Virus record (IMG/VR): IMGVR_UViG_3300046746_000010
Span: 1-24,839 of that record
Direction: 5' to 3' (one strand)
Length of the DNA: 24,839 nt
Origin: a virus
Of the stretch, positions 12,714 through 22,700 are shown piece by piece. Position 1 is the stretch's first letter. Every line of letters begins with the position of its first letter. The notes beneath the pieces were generated by a model. The model was not told the DNA's origin and made no database searches. It saw only the letters and a program-made list of their open reading frames with translations. Position numbers and translations under genes: made by a program.

Positions 12714-13697
12714 ATGGCAAATGCTAGTCCAGTATCTGTCGGTAAAATCAACACTGGTGGTTCAGAAGACGCTCTATTTCTTAAAGTATTTTCAGGCGAA
12801 GTTTTAACTTCATTTGAACGTGCTTCAGTAACTCAAGGAGCTGAAACTGTCCGTACAATCAGTAATGGTAAAAGTGCACAATTCCCTGTAATGGGCAGAA
12901 TTGACGCTTCTTATCATACAGCTGGTACAGAAATCACTGGTAGTGACGTAAACCACAACGAGAAAATCATAACAATCAATGACTTATTGATATCTTCTGT
13001 CTTTCTTTCTAACATAGAAGAAGCAAAGAATCATTATGATGTTAGAGGTTCTTATTCATCCGAAATCGGTAGAGCATTGGCTTTCCAAAAAGATAAGCAC
13101 ATTCTACAAACAATCGGACAAGCAGCACAAGCTTCTGCAAACGTAGCTGATTCAGGCTATGCTTCAGGAACTGTGTTAACAAACACTTCAATCGCTAGTG
13201 CTACAGCTTCTACAGCTGCTAACGCTGTGATTGACGAACTTTTCAACGCTGCAAAACAACTTGACGCTAACTATGTGCCAAGAGAAGGACGTAAGTGCTT
13301 CATCAGACTTGAAGAGTATTACAAATTAGCAAACGCTACTAACGCTGTGAATGTTGACTTTAGTGGTCAAGGTTCTATTGCTGAAGGTAGAGTATTGAAG
13401 ATTGCTGGTATTGAATTAGTACCAACACCACACTTTGTGGCTTCAGACTTCTCAGCTTCAACAAACGTTGATGGCGGTTCTGCTACAGCTGGTGGTTCAA
13501 ACCCACAACAAGTTAACTTAGCTAACTATGTTGCTCTAGTTTGTCACCCTTCAGCAGCTGGTACTGTTAAGCTCATGGACTTAGCAACTGAAATGGAATA
13601 TGACATAAGACGTCAAGGTACATTGATGGTAGCTAAATATGCTATGGGTCACGGCGTGCTCAGACCTGAAGCAGCTGTAGGTATTAAAGAAGCTTAA
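12714..13697 (+). CDS. gp10: Major capsid protein (T7 gp10-like, HK97 fold expected)
   Basis: This 327-residue protein forms the head shell. Family features are the N-terminal segment ALFLKVFSGEVLTSFERASV, SAQFPVMGRIDASYHTAGTEI, the DDLL-like strand ITINDLLISSVFLSNIEEAKNHYDVR, AFQKDKHILQTI, YVPREGRKCFIRLEEYYKL and the C-terminal EMEYDIRRQGTLMVAKYAMGHGVLRPEAAV. Length is close to T7 gp10A (345). The start is the ATG at 12714 with AAGGAG 8 bases upstream; the frame is open further up to a TTG at 12654, but that part is the structured leader. A hairpin terminator follows. I see no sign of a T7-like 10B frameshift extension. Confidence 0.96.
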   Translation: MANASPVSVGKINTGGSEDALFLKVFSGEVLTSFERASVTQGAETVRTISNGKSAQFPVMGRIDASYHTAGTEITGSDVNHNEKIITINDLLISSVFLSNIEEAKNHYDVRGSYSSEIGRALAFQKDKHILQTIGQAAQASANVADSGYASGTVLTNTSIASATASTAANAVIDELFNAAKQLDANYVPREGRKCFIRLEEYYKLANATNAVNVDFSGQGSIAEGRVLKIAGIELVPTPHFVASDFSASTNVDGGSATAGGSNPQQVNLANYVALVCHPSAAGTVKLMDLATEMEYDIRRQGTLMVAKYAMGHGVLRPEAAVGIKEA

Positions 13698-13718
13698 TCG
13701 TTTCTTATACTTAACCTT

Positions 13719-13747
13719 GAGGGGATGGCTTATGCTGTCCCCTCTTT
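13719..13747 (+). terminator. Hairpin terminator after the capsid gene
   Basis: GAGGGGATGGC (13719-13729) pairs with GCTGTCCCCTC (13734-13744) to give an 11-bp stem with two G-T wobbles and a TTAT loop, followed by TTT. The location matches the T7 terminator T-phi, which lies just downstream of gene 10 and lowers expression of tail genes relative to capsid. The T-run is short, so termination is probably partial, as in T7. Confidence 0.85.
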
Positions 13748-13759
13748 ACTGAGGAAATT

Positions 13760-14362
13760 ATGGCAACACAAATAACACCAACTACCGAGTTACAAGCTAT
13801 CAACACTATGCTCTCTGCTATTGGAGAAGCACCTGTTAACTCAATTAGCGGCGTAACAAACGTAGATGTATCTGTCGCTATAAATATCTTAGATGAAACT
13901 AGCCTTTCTGTACAAAGTGAAGGCTGGAACTTTAACACAGAATACAATGTAACTTACTCAATAGATGATGATAGTAAGATTCCATTACCTTCCAACTGCG
14001 TCCAAGCTGACGCTCACGCAACGCACAGATATCAAAACGTAGTTATACGTGATGGTAAACTGTATGACCTAGATAACCACACAGACGTTTTTACAATCGT
14101 CCCACCATTAGATGTTGTATTAGTACAACAATTTGAACAACTACCTGAATACGCTAGACGCTATATTACAGTAAAAGCAGCTAGACGTTTTGCAGCTAGA
14201 TTTATTGGTGATGCTGGTTTATCTGAGTTAATGAGCATAGATGAACAGGAAGCTTATAATAACTTTAAGCAATCTGATTCTAGAAGTGAAGATGTAAACA
14301 TACTAGAAGGTGATGCAAATACATATTCTATAATTAACAGACCACCTAGAAGGACTTATTAA
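13760..14362 (+). CDS. gp11: Tail tubular protein A (T7 gp11)
   Basis: This protein forms the ring joining the portal to the tail nozzle. At 200 residues it matches T7 gp11 (196). Family features are the N-terminal ELQAINTMLSAIGEAPVNSISG, the segment AINILDETSLSVQSEGWNFNTEYNV, PLPSNCVQADAH, RDGKLYDLDNHTDVF and the helix YARRYITVKAARRFAARFIGD with the closing EEAYNNFKQSDSR-type helix. GAGG lies just before the ATG after the terminator. The gene overlaps gp12 by one base (TAATG), so the two tail proteins are translationally coupled. Confidence 0.94.
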   Translation: MATQITPTTELQAINTMLSAIGEAPVNSISGVTNVDVSVAINILDETSLSVQSEGWNFNTEYNVTYSIDDDSKIPLPSNCVQADAHATHRYQNVVIRDGKLYDLDNHTDVFTIVPPLDVVLVQQFEQLPEYARRYITVKAARRFAARFIGDAGLSELMSIDEQEAYNNFKQSDSRSEDVNILEGDANTYSIINRPPRRTY

Positions 14363-16848
14363 TGGCAGTAGTTTCTCAGTCGATACCTAACTTTCTGAAT
14401 GGTATAAGCCAACAAACACCTACCCAACGTGGTATTAATCAAGGTGAAGAACAGATTAATTGTCAAAACAATATAATCAAAGGCTTAGGCAAACGCCCAC
14501 CATCAGAATATATAGCTACACTAGATGCTACAAATGTGTTTCCTAACACTACAAAGATATGGAGCATACAAAGAGATGAGAACAATAAGTACATTGTTGC
14601 ATTTTACAACGGTGGGGTAAAAGTTTTTGACTTACAAGGTAATGAGAAGACTGTAAGCTACCCTGATGGTACGTCTTATCTTACAACTACCAATCCTAAG
14701 GATGACCTTAAGATGGTCAACATTGCTGACTATACTTTTGTATCTAACAAATCTATAACACCAGCACAAAGTGGTTCAACTACAGCAGCTAAAGAAGAAT
14801 ACTTTTATGTAGTGTTTAAGGTGACTAACTTTGGTAGAGAGTATGCAATACATCTTACTCACCCTGATTTACCTTACGGTATCAATGCAATCATACAAAT
14901 GCCTGATGGCAGTGATGCTAACCATGACACACAGTTTAGAGACACAGCAAAGCTTATAGATATATTTAGATATGGTACAAGCAGCACTTATTGGGACTCT
15001 TCTTCTAGTATAGAATTTAAGTTAACTAGAAATGACACAGGGGCAACACTAACTACAACACAAGGCTTAAGCACATATTCAGCAGTCACAGCTGAGTTTA
15101 CATTTACAGAACACCAGTCTGCACTGCGTGGTTATGTAGTAGACCAAAACGCTAGCTACACAGTAGAGACACATGATGGAGCGGGTAATGCTGAACTATA
15201 TGCTGTTAAAGATGAAATACAAGATTTTACTAAGCTACCTTATTATGCAAAGTTAAATGATAAGATTAAAGTAACAGGTGACGCTGGTGATACAACATCA
15301 GATTACTATGTTAACTATGTAGGCAATGGTGTTTGGGAAGAATGTATAGCACCTGACACAAGTACAGGTCTTAATGATGCTACTATGCCACACGCTCTTA
15401 TTAACAACAATGATGGGACATTTACTTTTGCTAAACAAAGCTATACAGAAAGAGACGCTGGTGATGATACAACAAACCCTGACCCTACATTTGTAGGACA
15501 AACAATACAGAACCTTACATTCTATAAAAATAGACTAGGTATATTAGCTGGAGAGAACTTAGTATTATCAGGTAATGCTGATTACTTTAATTTCTTTGCA
15601 ACTACAGTAACACAAGTATTAGATACAGATGTTATAGATGTTGCAGCTTCAGGTACAACTGTAAACGTATTAAGAAATTCAATATCATTCAACGAGACCT
15701 TACTGTTATTCTCCGACACATCACAGTATAAACTCGCTTCAGCAGCTGAGACAATTACCCCGACCTCAGCTGTGTTGAATGAAGTATCAACATTCTCACA
15801 CAATGCCAATGTAACACCTGTATCTTCAGGTAGATATGCTTACTTCTCACAAGTACGTAATGCAAACACAGCAGTAAGAGAATATTATTCAGACAATGAT
15901 ACATTAACTAATGACGGTTTAGATGTTACTGTTGCGGTACAAACTTTGATACCTGACAACGCTTATTCAATATTAAGTAACACAACAGAAGATTCTTTGA
16001 TAGTGCTGTGTTCAGATACAGCTGACACTCAGACAGCACCATACACTACAGGAACAGCTGTATCACCTACCAATGCCAACACAATGTATATGTACAAATA
16101 CTTCTTTGATAGAGGGGAGAAAGTACAAACAGCGTGGTCTAAATGGCAACTAGACAATGTTAAAATAATAGGTGGAATGATAGACCGTAGTTTTGTATAC
16201 CTATTTGTAGCTGAAGGAACAGACACAAAGTTACTACGTATTGACTTACAAGACTTAGCAGATTCAACCATAGGTCATAATGTATATGTAGACCTTAAAA
16301 CAACAGCAACTGGTACTTATGATTCAGTTACTGACCTTACTACATTTACTAGCCCATATGGAGCTAAGACAGGATTAATAGCTGTAAACGCTTCTACAGG
16401 AGCTAACTACACCGCCACGAATACCACAGGTTCAACATATACAATACAAGGAGACCACACTAGTTTAATTATAGGCGTTCCTTATGAATCTAAATATACA
16501 CTGTCACCACAGTACGTAAGAGAATCTTCAGGACAAGGGGCTATAGCTGTTACTTCAGGTAGATATCAGATACGTACTATATCATTTGACTATGAAGACA
16601 GTGGATTCTTCCAAGTAGAAGTAACACCTGAGAATAGAGATACATATACCACATTTATGAATGGTTATATTATTGGTTTATCAGGAGCAGTGGATAACCC
16701 AGCGATTTCGTCAGGTACTATTATTGTTCCTGTACAAAGTAGAAATACATTATTTACATTAGATATAAAGAGTAGCTCACACTTACCTATGTTTATTCCT
16801 AGTGCTGAAGTGGAAGGTTACTACCACAGACGTTCTAGGAGAATATAA
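14362..16848 (+). CDS. gp12: Tail tubular protein B, nozzle (T7 gp12)
   Basis: This 828-residue protein (T7 gp12: 794) makes the tail nozzle. It begins with the family start SQSIPNFLNGISQQTPTQRGINQGEEQINCQNNIIKGLGKRP, close to T7 gp12. Later segments are beta-rich: FYKNRLGILAGENLVLSGNADYFNFF (a conserved KNRLG...SG..D.FNF motif), NETLLLFSDTSQYKLASAAETITPTSAVLNEVSTFSHN and KWQLDNVKIIGGMIDRSFVYLF. These support the beta-propeller nozzle fold. It ends one base before gp13. There is no sign of frameshift or truncation. Confidence 0.95.
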   Translation: MAVVSQSIPNFLNGISQQTPTQRGINQGEEQINCQNNIIKGLGKRPPSEYIATLDATNVFPNTTKIWSIQRDENNKYIVAFYNGGVKVFDLQGNEKTVSYPDGTSYLTTTNPKDDLKMVNIADYTFVSNKSITPAQSGSTTAAKEEYFYVVFKVTNFGREYAIHLTHPDLPYGINAIIQMPDGSDANHDTQFRDTAKLIDIFRYGTSSTYWDSSSSIEFKLTRNDTGATLTTTQGLSTYSAVTAEFTFTEHQSALRGYVVDQNASYTVETHDGAGNAELYAVKDEIQDFTKLPYYAKLNDKIKVTGDAGDTTSDYYVNYVGNGVWEECIAPDTSTGLNDATMPHALINNNDGTFTFAKQSYTERDAGDDTTNPDPTFVGQTIQNLTFYKNRLGILAGENLVLSGNADYFNFFATTVTQVLDTDVIDVAASGTTVNVLRNSISFNETLLLFSDTSQYKLASAAETITPTSAVLNEVSTFSHNANVTPVSSGRYAYFSQVRNANTAVREYYSDNDTLTNDGLDVTVAVQTLIPDNAYSILSNTTEDSLIVLCSDTADTQTAPYTTGTAVSPTNANTMYMYKYFFDRGEKVQTAWSKWQLDNVKIIGGMIDRSFVYLFVAEGTDTKLLRIDLQDLADSTIGHNVYVDLKTTATGTYDSVTDLTTFTSPYGAKTGLIAVNASTGANYTATNTTGSTYTIQGDHTSLIIGVPYESKYTLSPQYVRESSGQGAIAVTSGRYQIRTISFDYEDSGFFQVEVTPENRDTYTTFMNGYIIGLSGAVDNPAISSGTIIVPVQSRNTLFTLDIKSSSHLPMFIPSAEVEGYYHRRSRRI

Positions 16849-17325
16849 ATGGCACATGTGAGGCGGGCAATATCAGCAGACATAGCTTTTCTTGCACCTA
16901 AGATGAGGCAAGCAGACAGAGACGAAATCAAAGCATCAGATAACATAGGGGCTGCTGAGGCTCTTATGACACCTTTCCAAGAAAAAGGACATAGAACATG
17001 GAGTGTCATAGGAACAGAAGAGGAATATGTTGTAGGCATGTTTGGTAGTGTACCAACGTTAGACCGTGACTATGGTGTAGCTTGGTTATTATCTAGTGAT
17101 GAGTTATTTAATTACAAGAAAGAATTTATAAAACAATCACCTGAATGGGTGGCACAAATGGGAAAAGGTTATAAATATTTATTTAACTATGTAGATGTTA
17201 GAAATGATAAGTCTATTAAGTGGCTTAAACATTTAGGATTTAAAACAATAAGACGAGAGGAACAATATGGCAAAGGTAAAATGCCATTCTATTTAATGAT
17301 GAAGGAGATAATATGTGTGGCGTAG
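16849..17325 (+). CDS. gp13: Internal virion protein gp13-like (acetyltransferase-like fold)
   Basis: At 158 residues it is close to T7 gp13 (138). It has an acetyltransferase-like layout: MAHVRRAISADIAFLAPKM, a strand around EEYVVGMFGSVP, AWLLSSDELFNYKKEFIKQSPEW, then YKYLFNYVDVRNDKSIKWLKHLGFKTIRREE, which matches T7 gp13 LWNYVWVGNTSHIRFLKTIGAVFHEE. The N-x-x-x-I-x-x-L-x-x-x-G-F motif is typical of GNAT C-terminal halves, but the acetyl-CoA-binding loop is not clear, so enzymatic activity is uncertain. In T7, gp13 is needed for assembly of the internal core. It starts at the base after the gp12 stop and overlaps gp14 by 13 bases. Confidence 0.85.
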   Translation: MAHVRRAISADIAFLAPKMRQADRDEIKASDNIGAAEALMTPFQEKGHRTWSVIGTEEEYVVGMFGSVPTLDRDYGVAWLLSSDELFNYKKEFIKQSPEWVAQMGKGYKYLFNYVDVRNDKSIKWLKHLGFKTIRREEQYGKGKMPFYLMMKEIICVA

Positions 17326-17942
17326 CTGAAGCAATGGCAGTAATGTCAGTAATGCAATCTATACAGGGTTATCAAACCCAACGAGCAGCAGCAAAAGCTC
17401 AAACAGAAGCTAATAAGATTACTGAACAAAATGCTAACATATCTTACCTTAATGACATCCAAAAGATAGAAGGTGAGAAAGTAGAAGCAGCTAGAGAATT
17501 TGCTCTTGAAGACTTTAAAAACAAAATGGTCTTACGTAAGAAACAAGCACAAGCACTTAACTTAGGCTTTGGTAATCCATTTAAGGTAGTGCAAGATTTA
17601 GCTGGAACAGCTGACACAGACTACGTCGAACTACAAAACGCTTTCTTATCAGACATGTATAAAGCTAATTATCAATATACCCAAGCATATTCAAACATGA
17701 AACAAACACGAGCTAAATACTTAAAACCAGTAGTTTCTCCAAATGGGTTAGGAACTATGTTAGAAATAGGTGTGACAGCTTTAGGTTATTCACAAAACCC
17801 CAATGCTATTATAAACCAACCTAAGACAGTAAGCACGGCAGCACAATCAGGGGCTGTTACTTATGGTGGTTCAGGTGGCTTTAAAGGGTACACTCCTACA
17901 GGTCAATACACAATTCCAACAACAACATTAGGTAATAAATAA
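17313..17942 (+). CDS. gp14: Internal virion protein gp14-like
   Basis: At 209 residues it is close to T7 gp14 (196). It begins MCGVAEAMAVMSVMQSIQGYQTQRAAAKAQTEA; T7 gp14 also begins Met-Cys, with a hydrophobic/Ala-rich segment followed by a long Ala/Gln/Lys-rich helix. In T7, gp14 is ejected first and forms a pore in the outer membrane. The hydrophobic N-terminal segment (about residues 4-19) suits that role. The middle is helical (LEDFKNKMVLRKKQAQAL) and the C-terminus is Gly/Thr-rich. AAGGAG sits just before the ATG inside the gp13 gene, and the stop overlaps gp15 as TAATG. Confidence 0.87.
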   Translation: MCGVAEAMAVMSVMQSIQGYQTQRAAAKAQTEANKITEQNANISYLNDIQKIEGEKVEAAREFALEDFKNKMVLRKKQAQALNLGFGNPFKVVQDLAGTADTDYVELQNAFLSDMYKANYQYTQAYSNMKQTRAKYLKPVVSPNGLGTMLEIGVTALGYSQNPNAIINQPKTVSTAAQSGAVTYGGSGGFKGYTPTGQYTIPTTTLGNK

Positions 17943-19774
17943 TGGCATACGAATCTAAAGTAACTAATAAATACTTCGGCACTACATTTGCTGGTGCTGG
18001 TAAAGTAGGTGTAGAACAAACAGAACTTGGTGGTCTTGTTAATTCATTAAAAAATGTGTCCCCACAAATAGAACAGCTAGGTACACAATACATTAAAACT
18101 AAACAAGACGAAGCGGCTGTAGAGATTAATAAATTAAAAGCACAGGGAATGTCAGCTGACAGTATTCAAAAAGTTATTGATTCAGGTTCTAATGAAACAC
18201 TAAGTAATATGTATGCGTCTGCTACTAACAACGTGTGGCTAGGTAAATTAAAAGCAGCTGAGGATATTAATTTAGCTAAACAAAATTTAGCTAACTACAA
18301 TCCTGACGAACAAACTATGGATGAGTTTCTATCTGAGTTTGTACAAACAGATTTTACAAAAGCAGATAAATATTATACTGGGGGTTACTCTTCTATATTC
18401 AATGAACAGAAAGCTAAGCTATTATCTGTTGACGCTGAAGAAAGATTTAAAGTAGCGTCTCAAAAGAAAACACAAAGCTTAGGTAACTTTATGTTAGCCA
18501 ATGACGCTACGGATGAAGACGGCGTCAGTATCTTTGCTAAACTTCCACAAGATGGAACATACAGCAATAAACAACTAAATGACGCAGCTTTGTTTGCTGC
18601 TACTACTTTGTATTCTACAGGTAGGACAGTAGACGATTTAGATAAAGCAATAGAGTATCTAAACGCTGACAGAGGCACTGGTAAGAATGGTCAAAAACTA
18701 GGGTCGTTGTTATCAGCCAATAATAAAGACGCAACAGCCCTAAAAAATAAAATAGAAAACAGAAGATATACCTTAATGCAACAGAGTCGTCAACTTAGAA
18801 AGTATCAAGAAGAGGATGAAGTTACTAACATATTTAAAAAAGCAATGGATATGGAAAACTTAACTCCTGTAGAAATAGAAAAACTCAAAGAAGAATTAGA
18901 AGTATATGGAAATGCAACCTATATAGACAATTTAATGAAAATTGTTAATCAAACACAATCACCTAATTCTGACGTAGCTTCTATAAACCAATTTAGAAGA
19001 AGGATAGCAGAAGGTCAATTTGGTAGTCTTGAAGAAATGCTAGAAGAAGTGGATAAAGCTGGTGTTCCTTATAATGATAGCTTTAGAGTGCTACTTAGAG
19101 AATCAGAAACACGTAAGCCTATTTATGATAGAGATTCCATTTACAACGCTAAAACAGATGAAATAGTTAAAGCTACATCTCAAAACATGATGGGTGAAAA
19201 AGATACACTAAAAGCTAGTGATGTTAGAGATTTTATAGAAAGTGAAATAATAGACTTTTATTCTTCTGAAGAAGGTAGAAATGCCACCCGTGATGAAAAG
19301 CGAAGATTTATGAAAGATATTAAAGAAAGTGTAATTGAGGAATTTGGTGTTGCTGGTCAAAAAAAAGCGGATAGAAAAACAGATATTGAAACACGTAGCG
19401 AAAGAAAAGAGCGTGAAGAAAAAGAAGCAGTTGAAAGAGAAGCTTTGATTACAAAACTTACCGATAAAACAACTGGTCTAACTCAAGACTTTGACAACAC
19501 AGAAGTCATTAGTAATAAACCAATGTTTACGGATGATGATGATAAATTCTTAACTAGTGACGCTACAGACCAACGTATATTTAAACTAGATAAATTGTAT
19601 CCATACATCAACAACTTTGTAAGAGATTATTTTAATAACGCTACAAAAGAAGATTTATCTCAATATTGGAGCTCATTAGAAGAATCTGAAGTAAAAAACT
19701 TTTACAAGGTCTTAGCAGACACTCTACAGGTATCACCTGAAGATGTACAAAAAGCACTAGGAGATTATAAATAA
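17942..19774 (+). CDS. gp15: Internal virion protein gp15-like
   Basis: This 610-residue protein (T7 gp15: 747) is mostly helical and charged and is assigned by position between gp14- and gp16-like genes. The start GKVGVEQTELGGLVNSLKNVSPQIEQLGTQYIKTKQDEAA resembles the beginning of core-protein C homologues. The middle has many Gln/Lys/Glu-rich helices, and around residues 475-500 is a highly charged stretch (KKADRKTDIETRSERKEREEKE), probably coiled coil. In T7, gp15 and gp16 form the periplasm-spanning channel that ratchets DNA into the cell. One-base overlaps occur at both ends. Sequence similarity to T7 is weak to my eye, so the call leans on context and length. Confidence 0.8.
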   Translation: MAYESKVTNKYFGTTFAGAGKVGVEQTELGGLVNSLKNVSPQIEQLGTQYIKTKQDEAAVEINKLKAQGMSADSIQKVIDSGSNETLSNMYASATNNVWLGKLKAAEDINLAKQNLANYNPDEQTMDEFLSEFVQTDFTKADKYYTGGYSSIFNEQKAKLLSVDAEERFKVASQKKTQSLGNFMLANDATDEDGVSIFAKLPQDGTYSNKQLNDAALFAATTLYSTGRTVDDLDKAIEYLNADRGTGKNGQKLGSLLSANNKDATALKNKIENRRYTLMQQSRQLRKYQEEDEVTNIFKKAMDMENLTPVEIEKLKEELEVYGNATYIDNLMKIVNQTQSPNSDVASINQFRRRIAEGQFGSLEEMLEEVDKAGVPYNDSFRVLLRESETRKPIYDRDSIYNAKTDEIVKATSQNMMGEKDTLKASDVRDFIESEIIDFYSSEEGRNATRDEKRRFMKDIKESVIEEFGVAGQKKADRKTDIETRSERKEREEKEAVEREALITKLTDKTTGLTQDFDNTEVISNKPMFTDDDDKFLTSDATDQRIFKLDKLYPYINNFVRDYFNNATKEDLSQYWSSLEESEVKNFYKVLADTLQVSPEDVQKALGDYK

Positions 19775-22700
19775 TGGTAGATTACACCACCAACCCTTTT
19801 GAAACACAACAAAAAGAAGACGCTAATGACCGCCGAGCAAGAACTAGAAAAGCTAGGCAAGAAAAGTTACAAACAGAAAACTTAAGAAAAGCTGAAACAG
19901 AAATGCGTGCTCTAGATGAAATACAATCAGAAAGATTTATTGAAACAGCTAGAAGTTATTATAACTATAGAGAAGGAACAGAAGAGTACAATGATTATTC
20001 TTCAGCTGATGTCTTAGAAAAGTTTTATGAAGACAGAACATGGGGAAACTATAACACCTTTGCTATGGGGGCAGACGTTGCTTCTACATCTACCGAAGAA
20101 GATAATGATAGATTAAAACAGTTTGCATACTTACAACAAACCTTTGAAGCACTGCCATCATTTTGGAATGACCCTAATAGGACATTTGGTGAGTGGTTAG
20201 TAGACGCTGGGGGAGCAATGATAGCTGACCCTATAAATTTAATAGGTGCTGGTGTAGGTGGTATAGCTTCTAAAGAAGCATTTAAACAAGCTTTAAAACA
20301 ACAGCTTAAAGGTAAGATGGCTAAAGAGATTACTGATAAGCAAATTAAAGAAGCAGCTAAACAAGCACAAAAGGAAGCATTAGGTAAAGCAGCTAAGAAA
20401 GGAGCAGTTATAGAAGGTTCTATATCAGCTTTTGCTGGTGGAACACATGACACTTTACTACAAGTTAATGCTATTAACACAGGTGTACAAGACGAATTTA
20501 CTTATAAACAAATGGGGGTAGCAGCTGGTGTCAGTGGTGCATTTGGGACAGCTTTTGGTGCTGGTACATCTGCATTTAGTTTTAAACTAACAAGCAAGCA
20601 AATGCAAAACACAGCTGTAAAACAATTAAAAGATTTACATGACTACGGTGTCGACACTACAACAGGTAGAACCTTATTTAAGGACTTAACAGAGGTGAAA
20701 CAATCACCTATGCTGTATAAGAATAAACCTAAAAAAGCCAAAGATGACCCATCTTTTAGTAAAATAGAGATGGACACCGACAATCCCACCTTTATAAAAA
20801 ACCTTAGAGACATACCGCTAGGAAGGGGAAAACCACCTTATAAAGATTTTAACTATGACAGAATGGATGACCCTAAAAATGCACAGCTGTTAGATAGGAT
20901 TATTCAAGAAACATCTTTAGAATTAAAATCACCTAAAGTCTCTCTAAAACAAATGCGAGAAATAGCTGAAGAAATGGGATTAGACCCTGAAGAAATAATG
21001 AGAAGAGGTGAGGATTTAGCGTCACAAAAAGATATGTTTGCTGTAGTAATTGCACATGGTAATTTGATACAACGTCAATTATATGAAGTACAAATGCTAA
21101 GTAACAGACTTAACAGACCTGATTTATCAGATGTGGATAGAAAACAATTAGTAGAAGAAAGTGTAAAACGATTATCATTAGTGCGTTCACTAGCTAAAAA
21201 GCAAAAAGAAATTCAAGAAAACCCAGCAAGGGCAACTACAGCTGGACGAGTTACAAAAACAGCAATGGAAGCTGCTGATTTAAAAGCAGACCCACAAGAC
21301 CCTGTAATGAAAAGACTTTTAGAAGATGACCCTGAAGAGTTTTTAAAACGTATTGCATTATTAGACGACGACAAACAAATAATAATAGCATTAGATAATG
21401 TTAAGAATTTTAAAAAGTTAGATTTAGCAGCTGAGTATGTTAACAATAACCTGTTGTCTTCTCCTGATACTCACATACTAAACATTATGTCAGGTATGAC
21501 TCAGTACATACACAAACCTTTTGTAATGGCGTTCAAAGCTGCTAACCTTGCAAAACATGATAGACAACGTGCACAAGCAGTATTTAGAGAAGCTTACAAC
21601 ACATTAGCTATGCAGTTTGCGTATACAGGACACGCTTTATCTAGAGCAAAAGCTGCATTTATACAAGGAAGACCTTTACTAGATAGACAACAACTAAAGG
21701 TAGACAGCAACATTAGGCAAGGTCAATTACAAAGATGGTTAAATGCTAGTGCAGAACTAATAACAACACCACTAGGTAGAACAGGGGCACTAATGCAGAA
21801 GTATTTAGTAGAACCAACCACCTATGCTGTAACCACACCGCTAAGAACATTGGGAGCTGGAGATGAGTTTTTAAAACAAATGTTATTTAAAGGTAGGATG
21901 GCTGCTAATATACATGAAATTATTATAGCTAAACACCCTGAACTAGTAAGTAACAAGTGGAACGCTTTTAAACAAACCAAAGAATATAAAGCTAAATTTA
22001 AAGAGTATGAAAAACTATATACAGACAGTAAAGGTGAAGCTAAAAAGATAGAAGACTTTACACCTGAAGAGAAAGCACAACTAAGACCTGAAGATTTAAA
22101 AGCATACAACACACCTTTACGTTATGCACAAGAAGGCTCATACACACAACACTATGACGTAAAAGACGCTATTACAGGTGGCTCAGCTCCACTTAACATT
22201 ACCAAAGGTATAATGAATTTTACTAATGAATATCCTTTACTGCGTGTACTAGGTATGCACTTTATTAATACACCGTCTAACTTAATTAGATGGAACATGC
22301 AACATTTACCATTTCTAGGACGTTTTCAAATAGAGATGAGACAACTACTAAGGACTAAAGACGGTGGTACTCTTAACTTTGACCCAAGAAAAGGTGGGTT
22401 AGCTATGACTGACTTATCTAAAGCAGTCGACCCTGAGGCAGCAGCTGAGGCTATTGGACGTATACAAATGGGTTACGTAATATGGACAGCTGGTATCTAT
22501 GCAGCTTTAACAGGTAAAGTTACAGGCGGTGGTGACAGAGATTACAGAGTTAACAAAGAACGTACTAAAGCTACTGGTTGGCAACCATATTCTTATAGAA
22601 GAGATGATGGTGGTTACGTTAGTTTTAACAGGTTAGACCCATTGTTTATGCCGTTTGGTATCGCAGCAGATATGGTAGATTGGTTTGAAATGCAACAAAA

